Positions 27,963-37,126 of a stretch of DNA of 64,000 bases are shown here, piece after piece; the first letter of the stretch is position 1, and the number at the start of each line of letters is the position of its first letter. Origin of the DNA: Nocardioides marinisabuli (lineage in GTDB: Bacteria; Actinomycetota; Actinomycetes; Propionibacteriales; Nocardioidaceae); assembly GCF_013466785.1 (NCBI RefSeq), contig NZ_CP059163.1:1302001-1366000 (forward strand), given 5' to 3'. Both the position numbers and the translations under genes were made by a program. The notes below the pieces were generated by a model, which was not told the DNA's origin, searched no databases, and saw only the letters and a list, made by a program, of their open reading frames with translations.

Positions 27963-28374
27963 GGACGCTGACAGGCTGCAGTGCGCCGAGCAGGCCCTCC
28001 GATCGGTCCCCGAGGACTACCGACAGGTGGACGGCGCGGAGGTCGCGAGCCGCGAGCGGGGCCAGAGCCGGCACCGAGGGATGTACATCGGTTGGGCCTG
28101 GGGCCAGGACGGGCAGGGCCGGCACTTCCTCGACCTGCTCTCGGACCACCGCCACCCCGGCATGCTGGCGACCCGGTACTTCGCCAACGGGGACACCGAG
28201 CCGATCGAGGTCCCGGCCTCGATGCGTGCTGCGTCGGTCGATCCGGTGGAGGACGCCGAGCTCGAGCGGAGGTACTTCGCGAGGAACAGGGCTGCCTACG
28301 CGGACCTGCGCGAGCGCGGCCTCCTGCCTCCCGAGCCCGGCGCCAGCCCCACCAGCAGCGAGCCCTCCTACTGA
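27961..28374 (+). CDS. Hypothetical protein, 137 aa
   Basis: This soluble 137-residue protein starts at an ATG 16 bp after a GTAACC stretch. It has GMYIGWAWGQDGQGRHFLDLLSDH near residue 40, rich in Trp and His, and a Pro/Ser-rich tail. It has no signal peptide or membrane helix. I recognise no family. It begins where the kinase remnant ends on the other strand, so it may have arrived with the event that removed the kinase front. It converges on the hypothetical gene at 28391. Confidence 0.6.
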   Translation: MDADRLQCAEQALRSVPEDYRQVDGAEVASRERGQSRHRGMYIGWAWGQDGQGRHFLDLLSDHRHPGMLATRYFANGDTEPIEVPASMRAASVDPVEDAELERRYFARNRAAYADLRERGLLPPEPGASPTSSEPSY

Positions 28375-28390
28375 CGAGCCACGCGCCGCA

Positions 28391-28762
28391 TCATGAGTGA
28401 GAGCCCAGGTCAGGCGGTGGGGAGATCCCGGCCATCTCGGCGCGCGTGGCGAGGACCTCACGGATCACCTCTCGGCACACCTGGCGGGCGTCGTGGGCGC
28501 CGACGAAGGCTGAGGCGGGCAGCTTGATGGCCAGGTCGCCGGACTTCTTGCGCAAGACCCTCTTCGTGGACCGATCCGCGACCTCCAGGTAGTTGAAGGG
28601 CCCCCGGACCTCGTCCTCGTACCGAGTCATCCACTCGCGCCACGCGGGCTGCTGCTGCAGCTCGTCCCATTCGGCGTCGAAGGTGTCCTCGATGCCCGCA
28701 GGAACGTGCTGGGACACCCAGGCGACGTTGATGCCGGAGTTGATCCATGCCTGCTCGCTCAT
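28391..28762 (-). CDS. Hypothetical protein, 123 aa
   Basis: This protein starts at the ATG at 28762, after an AGGTG 4 bp upstream; an in-frame ATG lies 27 bp further upstream. It has WVSQHVPAGIEDTFDAEWDEL and WREWMTRYEDEVRGPFNYLEVADR, a Trp-rich soluble alpha/beta protein, and no membrane segment. A basic patch (RSTKRVLRKK) is central. I recognise no family. It lies just downstream of the SQR-like gene on the same strand, with a gap of 95 bp. Confidence 0.6.
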   Translation of the reverse strand: MSEQAWINSGINVAWVSQHVPAGIEDTFDAEWDELQQQPAWREWMTRYEDEVRGPFNYLEVADRSTKRVLRKKSGDLAIKLPASAFVGAHDARQVCREVIREVLATRAEMAGISPPPDLGSHS

Positions 28763-28857
28763 CGGCACCTGGGCATGCCCGGCGGGCACTCACCCATCCC
28801 TCCCTTGCACCTCGTCGCGGCGGGTTCTCACGGCTTAGCGTGCCCTCGTTGAGGTCG

Positions 28858-30033
28858 TCACACCTTCCCGCGCAGGATCCGCTTGAAGTAGGTCAGCGGC
28901 AGCCCGTACCGGTCGGCGTACCAGGTCAGCACCCGTGGCTTGGTCAGGTCGGGGAACGGCACGGTGGGTGAGGGCTGCCCGTCCCGGTCGACCTCGACGA
29001 GCATCAGCCGGCGCCGCGAGGTCGTGATCGGCATGACGGTGTAGCCGTCGTAGTGCTGCGGGGGCTCGCTGCCGTCGGTGGTGATGTTGTGCGAGAGCAC
29101 CGCGACCTGCTTGCGCAGGCCGCCGCCGGAGGGTCGGGTGCCGAGGTCGGCGACGTCGCCGAGCGACCAGACCGCCGGGTGGCGGCGGTGGCGCATCGTC
29201 TGCGGGTCGACGTCGACGAGACCCGCGTCGGTCGCGCCGGCCAGGTCGCTCTCGGCGACCCAGCGCGGCGCGCGGTAGTGCGGCACGACGTGGGCGTGGG
29301 CGACGTCGTCGAGCTCGACGTCGCCGGTGGGCGTGGTCACCGTGACCCGCCGGTCGGCGAGGCCGGTGACGCGGGCCTCGCGGTGCACCCTGACGCCGTA
29401 CGACGCGAGCACCCGCTCGAGGCGCGCGTCGGGGCCGGGCAGGCCCAGGGGCGTGGCGCCGGGGAGCACCAGGTGCACCTCGATGTCGTCGAGCACGCCG
29501 CGTCGGCGCCAGTGGTCGCAGGCCATGAACAGCGGCTTCAGCGCGGTCGCGCCGCACGGCGCCGGCTCGGGCGGCATTGTGAAGAGGACGCGGCCGTGGG
29601 TCAGGTCGCGCAACGCGGGCCAGAGCCGCCGGGCCGTGTCGACGGTGAACGTCGAGCCGGCCCACCCGGCGGTCTGCGCCTCCTGCAGGCCGGGGGTGGC
29701 GGCCCAGTCCTCCTCGAGGCCGGGGCAGACGACCAGCGTCGTGCAGCCGACCTCGCGGCCGCTGGCCAGCCGCACGCTCGGGGCGGCCGGGGCGACGCTG
29801 ACGACCTGGTCCTCGACCCACGTGGCGCCCTGCGGCATCACCTTCGCCGCGGGTCGCTCCAGCGCCGACATGCTCGCCTCGCCGGAGCCCACGTAGTTGA
29901 GCAGCGGGCGGTAGCGGTGCGTCGACTGCGACTCCACCACCGCGACGCCCTCGGCGCCGTCGCGCAGCAGCCGCGCGGCCAGCGAGACGCCGGCGTTGCC
30001 GCCGCCGATGACGAGGACCTCGTGGTGCTCCAT
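28858..30033 (-). CDS. FAD-dependent oxidoreductase, sulfide:quinone oxidoreductase-like
   Basis: This 391-residue protein has an N-terminal FAD loop VIGGGNAGVSLAARLL and the second FAD motif SLGDVADLGTRPSGGG near residue 285. The Cys in MPPEPAPCGATALKPLF (near residue 163) matches one of the SQR redox-active cysteines. The other Cys positions are less clear, so assignment to type III-like or divergent SQR is tentative. The C-terminus YFKRILRGKV has the basic amphipathic helix used for membrane contact. It would move electrons from sulfide or another thiol to quinone at the inner membrane face. Confidence 0.82.
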   Translation of the reverse strand: MEHHEVLVIGGGNAGVSLAARLLRDGAEGVAVVESQSTHRYRPLLNYVGSGEASMSALERPAAKVMPQGATWVEDQVVSVAPAAPSVRLASGREVGCTTLVVCPGLEEDWAATPGLQEAQTAGWAGSTFTVDTARRLWPALRDLTHGRVLFTMPPEPAPCGATALKPLFMACDHWRRRGVLDDIEVHLVLPGATPLGLPGPDARLERVLASYGVRVHREARVTGLADRRVTVTTPTGDVELDDVAHAHVVPHYRAPRWVAESDLAGATDAGLVDVDPQTMRHRRHPAVWSLGDVADLGTRPSGGGLRKQVAVLSHNITTDGSEPPQHYDGYTVMPITTSRRRLMLVEVDRDGQPSPTVPFPDLTKPRVLTWYADRYGLPLTYFKRILRGKV

Positions 30034-30087
30034 CTCGCCAACGTAGCCCTGTCGACTACACCCCTCGGGCCTCCTCGGGCGCCTGGG

Positions 30088-30342
30088 TCAGCCGGTGGGG
30101 TCGCGCGGCGCCGGCGGCTGGCTGCCGAGGCTGTCCTCGTCGGGCATCAGGATCCACAGCACCGGGTAGATCAGGAACTGGCTGCCCGGCACCACCATCA
30201 GGATCAGCACGAACAGCAGCCGGGCGACCCACGGCCCGAGGCCGAAGCGGCGCCCGAGACCGGCGCAGACACCTCCCAGGACCCTGCTGTCGCGGGGCCG
30301 GACGAGGCCTTGGTTGCCGAGGCTGGCACGGATGTCGGTCAT
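30088..30342 (-). CDS. PspC-domain small membrane protein
   Basis: This 84-residue protein has the PspC pattern RPRDSRVLGGVCAGLGRRFGLGPWVARLLFV followed by a hydrophobic ILMVVPGSQFLIYPVLWILMP, two membrane-spanning stretches. PspC-domain proteins are membrane-bound partners in envelope-stress sensing. There is no PspA gene beside it. It is 54 bp from the SQR-like gene on the same strand and may be cotranscribed. Confidence 0.88.
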   Translation of the reverse strand: MTDIRASLGNQGLVRPRDSRVLGGVCAGLGRRFGLGPWVARLLFVLILMVVPGSQFLIYPVLWILMPDEDSLGSQPPAPRDPTG

Positions 30343-30462
30343 GGGGTCCTCCCAGTGGTGCGGTTGATGACTCCAGCATGCGCCGGAGTCGGCCTGCGGA
30401 CCATCGGGGTACGCCCCGAGCCGACCCTGACGCTGGCCTGACCCGACTTTGTAATGCTACGT

Positions 30463-30483
30463 TTGCGTCAATCACTGACACAA
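30463..30483. promoter_or_regulatory. Dyad operator upstream of the membrane protein/YtrA-type regulator pair
   Basis: TTGCGTCA (30463-30470) and TGACACAA (30476-30483) form an inverted repeat with a 5-bp spacer ATCAC; 7 of 8 positions match. It lies 17 bp before the TTG start of the operon. Because the operon ends with its own GntR-type regulator, an autoregulated operator is the natural reading. Upstream GTAATGCTAC may hold a -10 box. Confidence 0.5.
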
Positions 30484-30500
30484 AAGGTTGGAGGCCTCCG

Positions 30501-31364
30501 TTGGGCGTCATCTACCTCTCCGGGTTCGTCGTCATCAACGTCGTTGCCACCGTCCTCTTCGTGAGGTCGCAGCGTGGGAAGGCCGCTGCCGAGCTGATGA
30601 CTTTCGCGGAGACCGTGCCGGCTCCGCTGACACCCCAGGTACGAGAGTGGTTGGGGCCTCAGCTGCATCGCCGGGCGGTCTACCCGTTCGTGGGGTTCCT
30701 GTGGGGCATCACCGCTGTCTACCTCCTTCCAAGCTCCGCGTGGGACGACCTCCCCTGGCACTGGTTCCTCCTCGTGATCGGCATTGGGGTCGGTTCCTCG
30801 ACAGGCGCGCTCCTCGCCAGCGTCCGCACCAAGCCGCTGGTCGACGGACCACGACGCGCCGTCGATCCGGTGCGTCGTCGCGCCTCGGACTACTACGGCC
30901 GCATCGACGTGCTGCGGCTCCGCCTGTCCGTGCTCACCGCGGGATCGGCGCTCGCCCTGGCGGCCGCACTGGTGGCAGGGACCGGCACGGCGACCGCCGA
31001 CCGGGCGCTGATCGCGTGCAGCATCGGACTGGTCCTCGTCGCCGCCCAACACGGCGTCGTGGCCGTCGTCGTGGCCCGTCCCTTGGTGACCAGCACCGCC
31101 GAGGGCCTGTCGTGGCAGAAGGCGGTCCTGGCCAGAACCATCGCGCCGATGCCACACCTGGCGATCTTCGCCGGGATCTTCAGCACTGTCGTCGCGGTCT
31201 ACGCAGCGGTCGTGCATGTTCGCGAGCTGTCGTTGCCGATCCTGCTGCTCAGTGTCGGTGTCGCAGTGCTCGGTGCCGCCGCGGTAGTGGTCATGGTCAT
31301 GGGCATTCGGCGAGATCGGCCGAGGCAGACGGACCCGATCGCCCACCCGAGCTCCGCGCCGTGA
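30501..31364 (+). CDS. Multi-pass membrane protein in a YtrA-type operon
   Basis: This 287-residue protein starts at a TTG with GGAGG 6 bp upstream, which fixes the start. It has about six or seven hydrophobic segments (VIYLSGFVVINVVATVLF, YPFVGFLWGITAVYLL, WFLLVIGIGVGSSTGALL, LSVLTAGSALALAAALVA, IGLVLVAAQHGVVAVVVA, LAIFAGIFSTVVAVYAAV, and a final pair near residue 250). I recognise no transporter family. The stop overlaps the GTG of the GntR-type regulator, so they are one unit. Confidence 0.72.
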   Translation: MGVIYLSGFVVINVVATVLFVRSQRGKAAAELMTFAETVPAPLTPQVREWLGPQLHRRAVYPFVGFLWGITAVYLLPSSAWDDLPWHWFLLVIGIGVGSSTGALLASVRTKPLVDGPRRAVDPVRRRASDYYGRIDVLRLRLSVLTAGSALALAAALVAGTGTATADRALIACSIGLVLVAAQHGVVAVVVARPLVTSTAEGLSWQKAVLARTIAPMPHLAIFAGIFSTVVAVYAAVVHVRELSLPILLLSVGVAVLGAAAVVVMVMGIRRDRPRQTDPIAHPSSAP

Positions 31365-31714
31365 ACCTCGCCGTCGACACCTCCTCGAGCGTCCCGCCGT
31401 ACGAACAGCTGCGGGCCCAGATCGCCGGCATGGTCGCCAGCGGGACGCTGGCGGCGGGCACCCGGCTGGCGACGGTGCGCCAGATGGCAGCCGACCTGGG
31501 GCTCGCACCCAACACCGTGGCCCGGGCCTACCGGGAGCTCGAGGCCGACGGGGTCATCGACACCCACGGCCGGCGGGGAACGTTCGTCCGCTCCGCGAGC
31601 ACGCCGGGCCCGGACCTGCGCGACCTGGTCGCCGACTACGTCAGCAGCGCCCGCGCTCGCGGGCTGACCTGCGCCGAGGCGACGAGGCTGGTGGAGGAGC
31701 AGTGGTCGGGCTGA
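31361..31714 (+). CDS. YtrA-subfamily GntR transcriptional regulator
   Basis: This 117-residue protein is the short YtrA type: only the winged helix-turn-helix plus a brief dimerisation tail. DNA-binding signature: PPYEQLRAQIAGMVASG, LATVRQMAADLGLAPNTVARAYRELEADG with the wing HGRRGTFV. There is no effector domain. YtrA regulators repress their own operon, usually with ABC or membrane genes. Here the partner is the 7-TM-like protein upstream, and the likely operator is the dyad at 30463-30483. Confidence 0.92.
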   Translation: MNLAVDTSSSVPPYEQLRAQIAGMVASGTLAAGTRLATVRQMAADLGLAPNTVARAYRELEADGVIDTHGRRGTFVRSASTPGPDLRDLVADYVSSARARGLTCAEATRLVEEQWSG

Positions 31715-31715
31715 G

Positions 31716-32348
31716 CTACTTCGACTCGCCGTCCTCGTCGTCCGCGGCACCGCGCCGCTTGAACATCGAGGCCCCGGGGATGCCCTCCACGATCTGACCC
31801 ATCGCCTCGAAGCGCTCGGCCAGCGAGTGCAGCTCGGGCGTCAGCGCACCCAGGTTGCGCAGCGCGGGGGTGATCAGGTCGATCACCTCGGGCGTGAGGT
31901 CGAGCAGCTTGGCGACCGACTCGGCGTGCTGCGGCTCCAGCACCTCCGCGCTGCGCTCCAGCGTGGGCCGCAGCTGCGCGACGGCGGGCTCGATCGCGTC
32001 GATCAGCGCCGCCAACCGACGGACCTGGACGTCGGCGAGGGTGGCGGTGCGACCCGCGTCGATGGCGACCGCGTCGGCCTGCGAGACCACCAGGGAGGCG
32101 CGCCCGGCGATCACCGCGATCTCGTCGACCAGCACCTCGATCGTGCCGACCAGAGCCACGACGCGGGTCACCAGGCCGGCGGCCTGCTCGACCACGTCGG
32201 TGGCGTCGGCGACCAGTCGCCGCCCCGCGTCGACGGCCTGGCCGGGCAGACGGGTCACGGCGACCGCCCCCGACACGACCCGGGTCGCGAGCCCGGCCGG
32301 GCCCGACCCGAGGCTGGTCGGGGCAGTCGTCGTGGCAGCGGCATCCAT
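31716..32348 (-). CDS. Helical coiled-coil-like protein, unknown function
   Basis: This 210-residue protein is almost all Ala/Val/Leu helices with acidic and basic faces: LATRVVSGAVAVTRLPGQAVDAGRRLV, QAAGLVTRVVALVGTIEVLV, then long Leu/Glu-rich helices and a C-terminal KRRGAADDEDGESK tail. The pattern may be a coiled coil or a helical bundle. I recognise no catalytic motif. It is convergent with the YtrA gene at a 1-bp gap and lies upstream of the Ser/Thr kinase gene's 3' end. Confidence 0.65.
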   Translation of the reverse strand: MDAAATTTAPTSLGSGPAGLATRVVSGAVAVTRLPGQAVDAGRRLVADATDVVEQAAGLVTRVVALVGTIEVLVDEIAVIAGRASLVVSQADAVAIDAGRTATLADVQVRRLAALIDAIEPAVAQLRPTLERSAEVLEPQHAESVAKLLDLTPEVIDLITPALRNLGALTPELHSLAERFEAMGQIVEGIPGASMFKRRGAADDEDGESK

Positions 32349-32406
32349 CCCTCGACCGTACGGCGCGGGGGCGGTGGCGTCACCGCACCAGGAGGGTGGT
32401 GCGCGC

Positions 32407-33922
<1,516 letters not shown>

Positions 33923-33940
33923 CGAGGTAAAGGGAGACCA

Positions 33941-34519
33941 GTGGGCGCACCGGAGGCGTACGACGCCGACCAGATCGACGACCTGGCCCGACGGGCGCAG
34001 GACGGGGACCGCCCCGCCCTCGAGGAGCTGCTGACCGCCGTCCGGCCGCGCGCGCTGCGGGTCTGCCAGGGCGTGCTGCCGCACTCCGCCGACGCCGAGG
34101 ACGCCTGCCAGGAGGCGCTGATCAACATCGCCGGCAAGATCGGCGGCTGGGGCCGGCGCGGGCGCTTCACCACCTGGATGCACGCCGTGGCGGTCAACTC
34201 GGCCCGCACCACCTACCGCCGGATGAAGAACCAGGCCGTGCCCGCCGACCCGCAGGCCGAGGGCGGCGGCAGCCTGGAGCGGCCCGACCCGCGCACCACC
34301 AGCGTCATCGCCGGCACCCGCCTGGACCTGCTCGAGGCGATGGAGACCCTCGAGCGGGAGCACCCCCAGGTCGTCGAGCCGCTGCTGCTGCGCGACGTCT
34401 ACGGCCTGCCCTACGACGAGATCGCCGCGCTGGTCGGGGCGCCGCTGGGCACCATCAAGGCCCAGATCCACCACGGCCGCCGCCTGGCCCGCGAGCTGCT
34501 GCGCGGGGGCGTCGAGTGA
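33941..34519 (+). CDS. RNA polymerase sigma-70 family (ECF-type) factor
   Basis: This 192-residue protein has region 2 (LTAVRPRALRVCQGVLPHSADAEDACQEALINI and the -10 helix GGWGRRGRFTTWMHAVAVNSA) and region 4 (REHPQVVEPLLLRDVYGLPYDEIAALVGAPLGTIKAQIHHGRRLA). The linker is Gly/Glu-rich. It is divergent from the Ser/Thr kinase and overlaps the GTG of the M1 peptidase lipoprotein, so kinase, sigma factor and peptidase may form one regulatory unit. No anti-sigma gene is visible. The GTG at 33941 has GGGAG upstream. Confidence 0.93.
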   Translation: MGAPEAYDADQIDDLARRAQDGDRPALEELLTAVRPRALRVCQGVLPHSADAEDACQEALINIAGKIGGWGRRGRFTTWMHAVAVNSARTTYRRMKNQAVPADPQAEGGGSLERPDPRTTSVIAGTRLDLLEAMETLEREHPQVVEPLLLRDVYGLPYDEIAALVGAPLGTIKAQIHHGRRLARELLRGGVE

Positions 34520-35988
34520 GGCGCTCGCTGCTCGCGCTCCCCCTGCTGGCGCTCGCCGCCTGCTCCGGCGCCGCCGAGGAGCCGCTGTTCGAGCGGCCGG
34601 CCGGGGCCGAGGCGCCCCTCGAGGTCGCCCCGGTCGCCGCCGAGCCGGCGTACGACGGCCTCGACGACCCGGCGCTCGACGCGGCCCTCAGCGAGCCGGT
34701 CGAGGACTCCGTCTACCCGCGCACCGGCGACCCGGGCGTCGACGCGCTGCACTACGACCTCGACCTGGCCTGGGACCCCGCCGCCGAGGTGCTGACCGGG
34801 CGCCAGACCCTGCTGCTGCGCTCCACCGAGGACGACGACGAGCTGCAGCTCGACCTGAGCCCCGAGCTGCGCGTGGGTGCGGTGCGGGTCGACGGCGAGG
34901 AGGTCGACTTCAGCCACGAGGGCAAGGACCTCGTCGTGGTCACCGACGTCGTCGTCGACGGCCGCTACGAGCTCGCGCTCGACTTCGAGGGCACCCCGCT
35001 GCCGGTCCCCGCGCCCACCACCCGCGGCGACTTCGCCACCAACGGCTGGACCACGATGCCCGACGGGTCGACGTGGACGATGCAGGAGCCGCACGGCGCC
35101 TACACCTGGTACGCCGTCAACGACCACCCCTCCGACAAGGCGCTCTACGACATCAGCGTCACTGTGCCCGAGCCGTTCACCGGCGTCGCCAACGGCGAGC
35201 TCGTCGACACCACCGAGGCCGACGGGCTGCGCACCACCACCTGGCACCTGGCCGAGCCGGCGGCGTCGTACCTGATGACGATCGCGACGGGCGACTACGT
35301 GCTGACCGAGGACGAGTCGGCCAGCGGGGTGCCGATCCAGTACTGGGTGCCGCGCGAGCGCCAGCGCCTGGCCCGCGCCCTGGCCCCGACCCCCGAGGGG
35401 CTGGCGTTCCTCGAGGAGATCCTGGGGCCCTACCCCTTCGACACCCTCGGCATCCTGCTCGTCGACAGCGAGAGCGGCATGGAGACCCAGACCATGATCA
35501 CGCTCGGGATGACCGACTACACGACCTCGCCGGCGGTGGTCGTGCACGAGCTCGCGCACCACTGGTGGGGCGACGAGGTGGGCCCCTCGGACTGGCGCGA
35601 CATGTGGATGAACGAGGGCATGGCGATGTACCTGCAGGGCATGTGGGAGGCCTCGCAGGACGACTACACGATCGACCAGCTGATGGACTACTGGGCCTCC
35701 TTCGAGGACGAGGAGCGCGCCGCCGCCGGCCCGCCCGCCGCCTACGACCCGGCGACCTTCGGGGAGTCCAACGTCTACTACGGCCCCGCGCTGATGTGGC
35801 ACGAGCTGCGCCGCGACCTCGGCGACGAGCTGTTCTTCGAGCTGGTGCGGGCCTGGCCGGCCGAGCACTCCAACACCACGTCGTCGTACGACGAGATCAC
35901 GGCGTGGTTCTCCGAGCGCTCCGGGCGCGACCTCAGCGGGTTCTTCGACGCCTGGTTGCTGGGCGAGACGACGCCGGCGCGGGGTTGA
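34516..35988 (+). CDS. M1-family aminopeptidase-type metalloprotease, lipoprotein
   Basis: The protein has 490 residues with a lipobox (LAACSG, Cys near residue 16). The zinc site is intact: H344-E345-x2-H348 in HELAHHWWGDE, and E367 in MNEGMAMY, the classic HExxHx18E. The exopeptidase motif reads ESGMETQ where GAMEN is usual. The gene is shorter than full-length M1 enzymes; a domain IV is mostly absent. It would trim peptides at the outer membrane face. It is coupled by a 4-bp overlap to the sigma factor gene. Confidence 0.92.
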   Translation: MRRSLLALPLLALAACSGAAEEPLFERPAGAEAPLEVAPVAAEPAYDGLDDPALDAALSEPVEDSVYPRTGDPGVDALHYDLDLAWDPAAEVLTGRQTLLLRSTEDDDELQLDLSPELRVGAVRVDGEEVDFSHEGKDLVVVTDVVVDGRYELALDFEGTPLPVPAPTTRGDFATNGWTTMPDGSTWTMQEPHGAYTWYAVNDHPSDKALYDISVTVPEPFTGVANGELVDTTEADGLRTTTWHLAEPAASYLMTIATGDYVLTEDESASGVPIQYWVPRERQRLARALAPTPEGLAFLEEILGPYPFDTLGILLVDSESGMETQTMITLGMTDYTTSPAVVVHELAHHWWGDEVGPSDWRDMWMNEGMAMYLQGMWEASQDDYTIDQLMDYWASFEDEERAAAGPPAAYDPATFGESNVYYGPALMWHELRRDLGDELFFELVRAWPAEHSNTTSSYDEITAWFSERSGRDLSGFFDAWLLGETTPARG

Positions 35989-36001
35989 GGCCCGGGTGGC
36001 G

Positions 36002-36087
36002 CCCTGCATGAGTCCCCGGCCGACCGGGGACTCATGCGCTTGTCAGGGGTTGCAACACCCACTATGTGCGGGAGAAGGCTGACAAGT
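36002..36087. repeat. Double-palindrome intergenic repeat, copy 2 (family B)
   Basis: This element is the same as 5329-5394 but inverted. The 32-bp palindrome (36006-36037) has one central change. The second hairpin is split: CTTGTCAGG (36039-36047) and CTGACAAGT (36079-36087) are separated by a 20-bp insert starting CACTATGTGCGGG (36059-36078) that is absent from copy 1. It lies after the M1 peptidase stop and before the epimerase-like gene. Confidence 0.85.
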
Positions 36088-36125
36088 CCGTTGCGCCGGC
36101 GACCCCGATGCGCTGCGATGGCCGC

Positions 36126-37117
36126 ATGCGGGTCCTGGTGCTGGGCGGCTCGGTCTTCCTCTCGCGGGCGGTGGCGCAGGAGGCGGTCGCGCGCGGCCAC
36201 GACGTCACGGCCGCCTGCCGCGGCGCGTCCGGCCCGCTGCCCGAGGGCGTGCGCCACGTCCCCGTCGACCGGGTCGCCGGGCTGCCCGACGAGCTGACGT
36301 CGACGGCGTACGACGCCGTGGTCGAGGTGGCGCGCTCGCCGTCGTGGGTGCGGGCCGCGGTCGCCGCCTGGCCCGCGGCGCACTGGACCTTCGTCTCGAC
36401 CCTCAACGTCTACGCCGACGACTCCACCCCCGGCGGACGCCCCGGCACCCTGCCGCTGCGCGAGCCCCGGCACGACGACGCCGACCTGGCCGTGGACCCG
36501 GAGGCGTACGGGCCGATGAAGGTGGCCTGTGAGCAGGCGGTGCTCGACGGCGCCCCCGCGGCCCTGGTCGTGCGGCCCGGCCTGATCGTGGGGCCCGGCG
36601 ACCCACCGGCCGCTTCACCTACTGGCCGGCGCGGCTCGACGGCGCCGGCGACGGGGAGCCGGTGCTGGCCGGTGGGTCGCCCGACGACCTGGTGCAGGTG
36701 ATCGACGTGCGCGACCTGGCTCACTGGCTGGTCGACGCCACCGAGCGCGGCCTGACCGGCGTCCTCGACGGGGTCGGGCCCACGCTGCCCCTCGGCCGGC
36801 TGCTCGACGAGGTGGCCGCCGGGGTCGGTGCCGCGCCGCGCTGGGTGTGGGCCGACGACGAGACGCTCGCGGCCGCTGAGGTGGCGCCGTGGATGGGCCC
36901 GCGCTCGCTGCCGCTGTGGCTGCCGCGCCCGGCGTACGACGGCATCCTCGCCCACGACTGGACACCCTCGCGCGACGCCGGGCTGCGGGTGCGACCGGTC
37001 GGTGAAACCGCCGCCGACACGCTGGCGTGGCTGCGGGCCACCCCCGACGCGGTGGTGACCGGGCTGACCCGGGCCGAGGAGCGAGAGGTGCTCACAGGGC
37101 TGCCCCAGGAGCCCTAG
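36126..37117 (+). pseudogene. NAD-dependent epimerase/dehydratase-like protein, one-base deletion
   Basis: From the ATG at 36126 the protein has the Rossmann start MRVLVLGGSVFLSRAVAQ and continues to LIVGPGDP, then breaks at about 36602-36606. The next frame resumes with GRFTYWPARLDGAGDGEPVLAGG and LVQVIDVRDLAHWLVD, to a normal end at 37117. Restoring one C in the run at 36603 (GACCCACC should be GACCCCACC) gives a continuous 330-residue protein. It belongs to the extended-SDR isomerase-like group of actinobacteria. The remaining sequence is clean, so an indel in the data is likely. Confidence 0.85.
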
Positions 37118-37126
37118 CCTTCGGCC

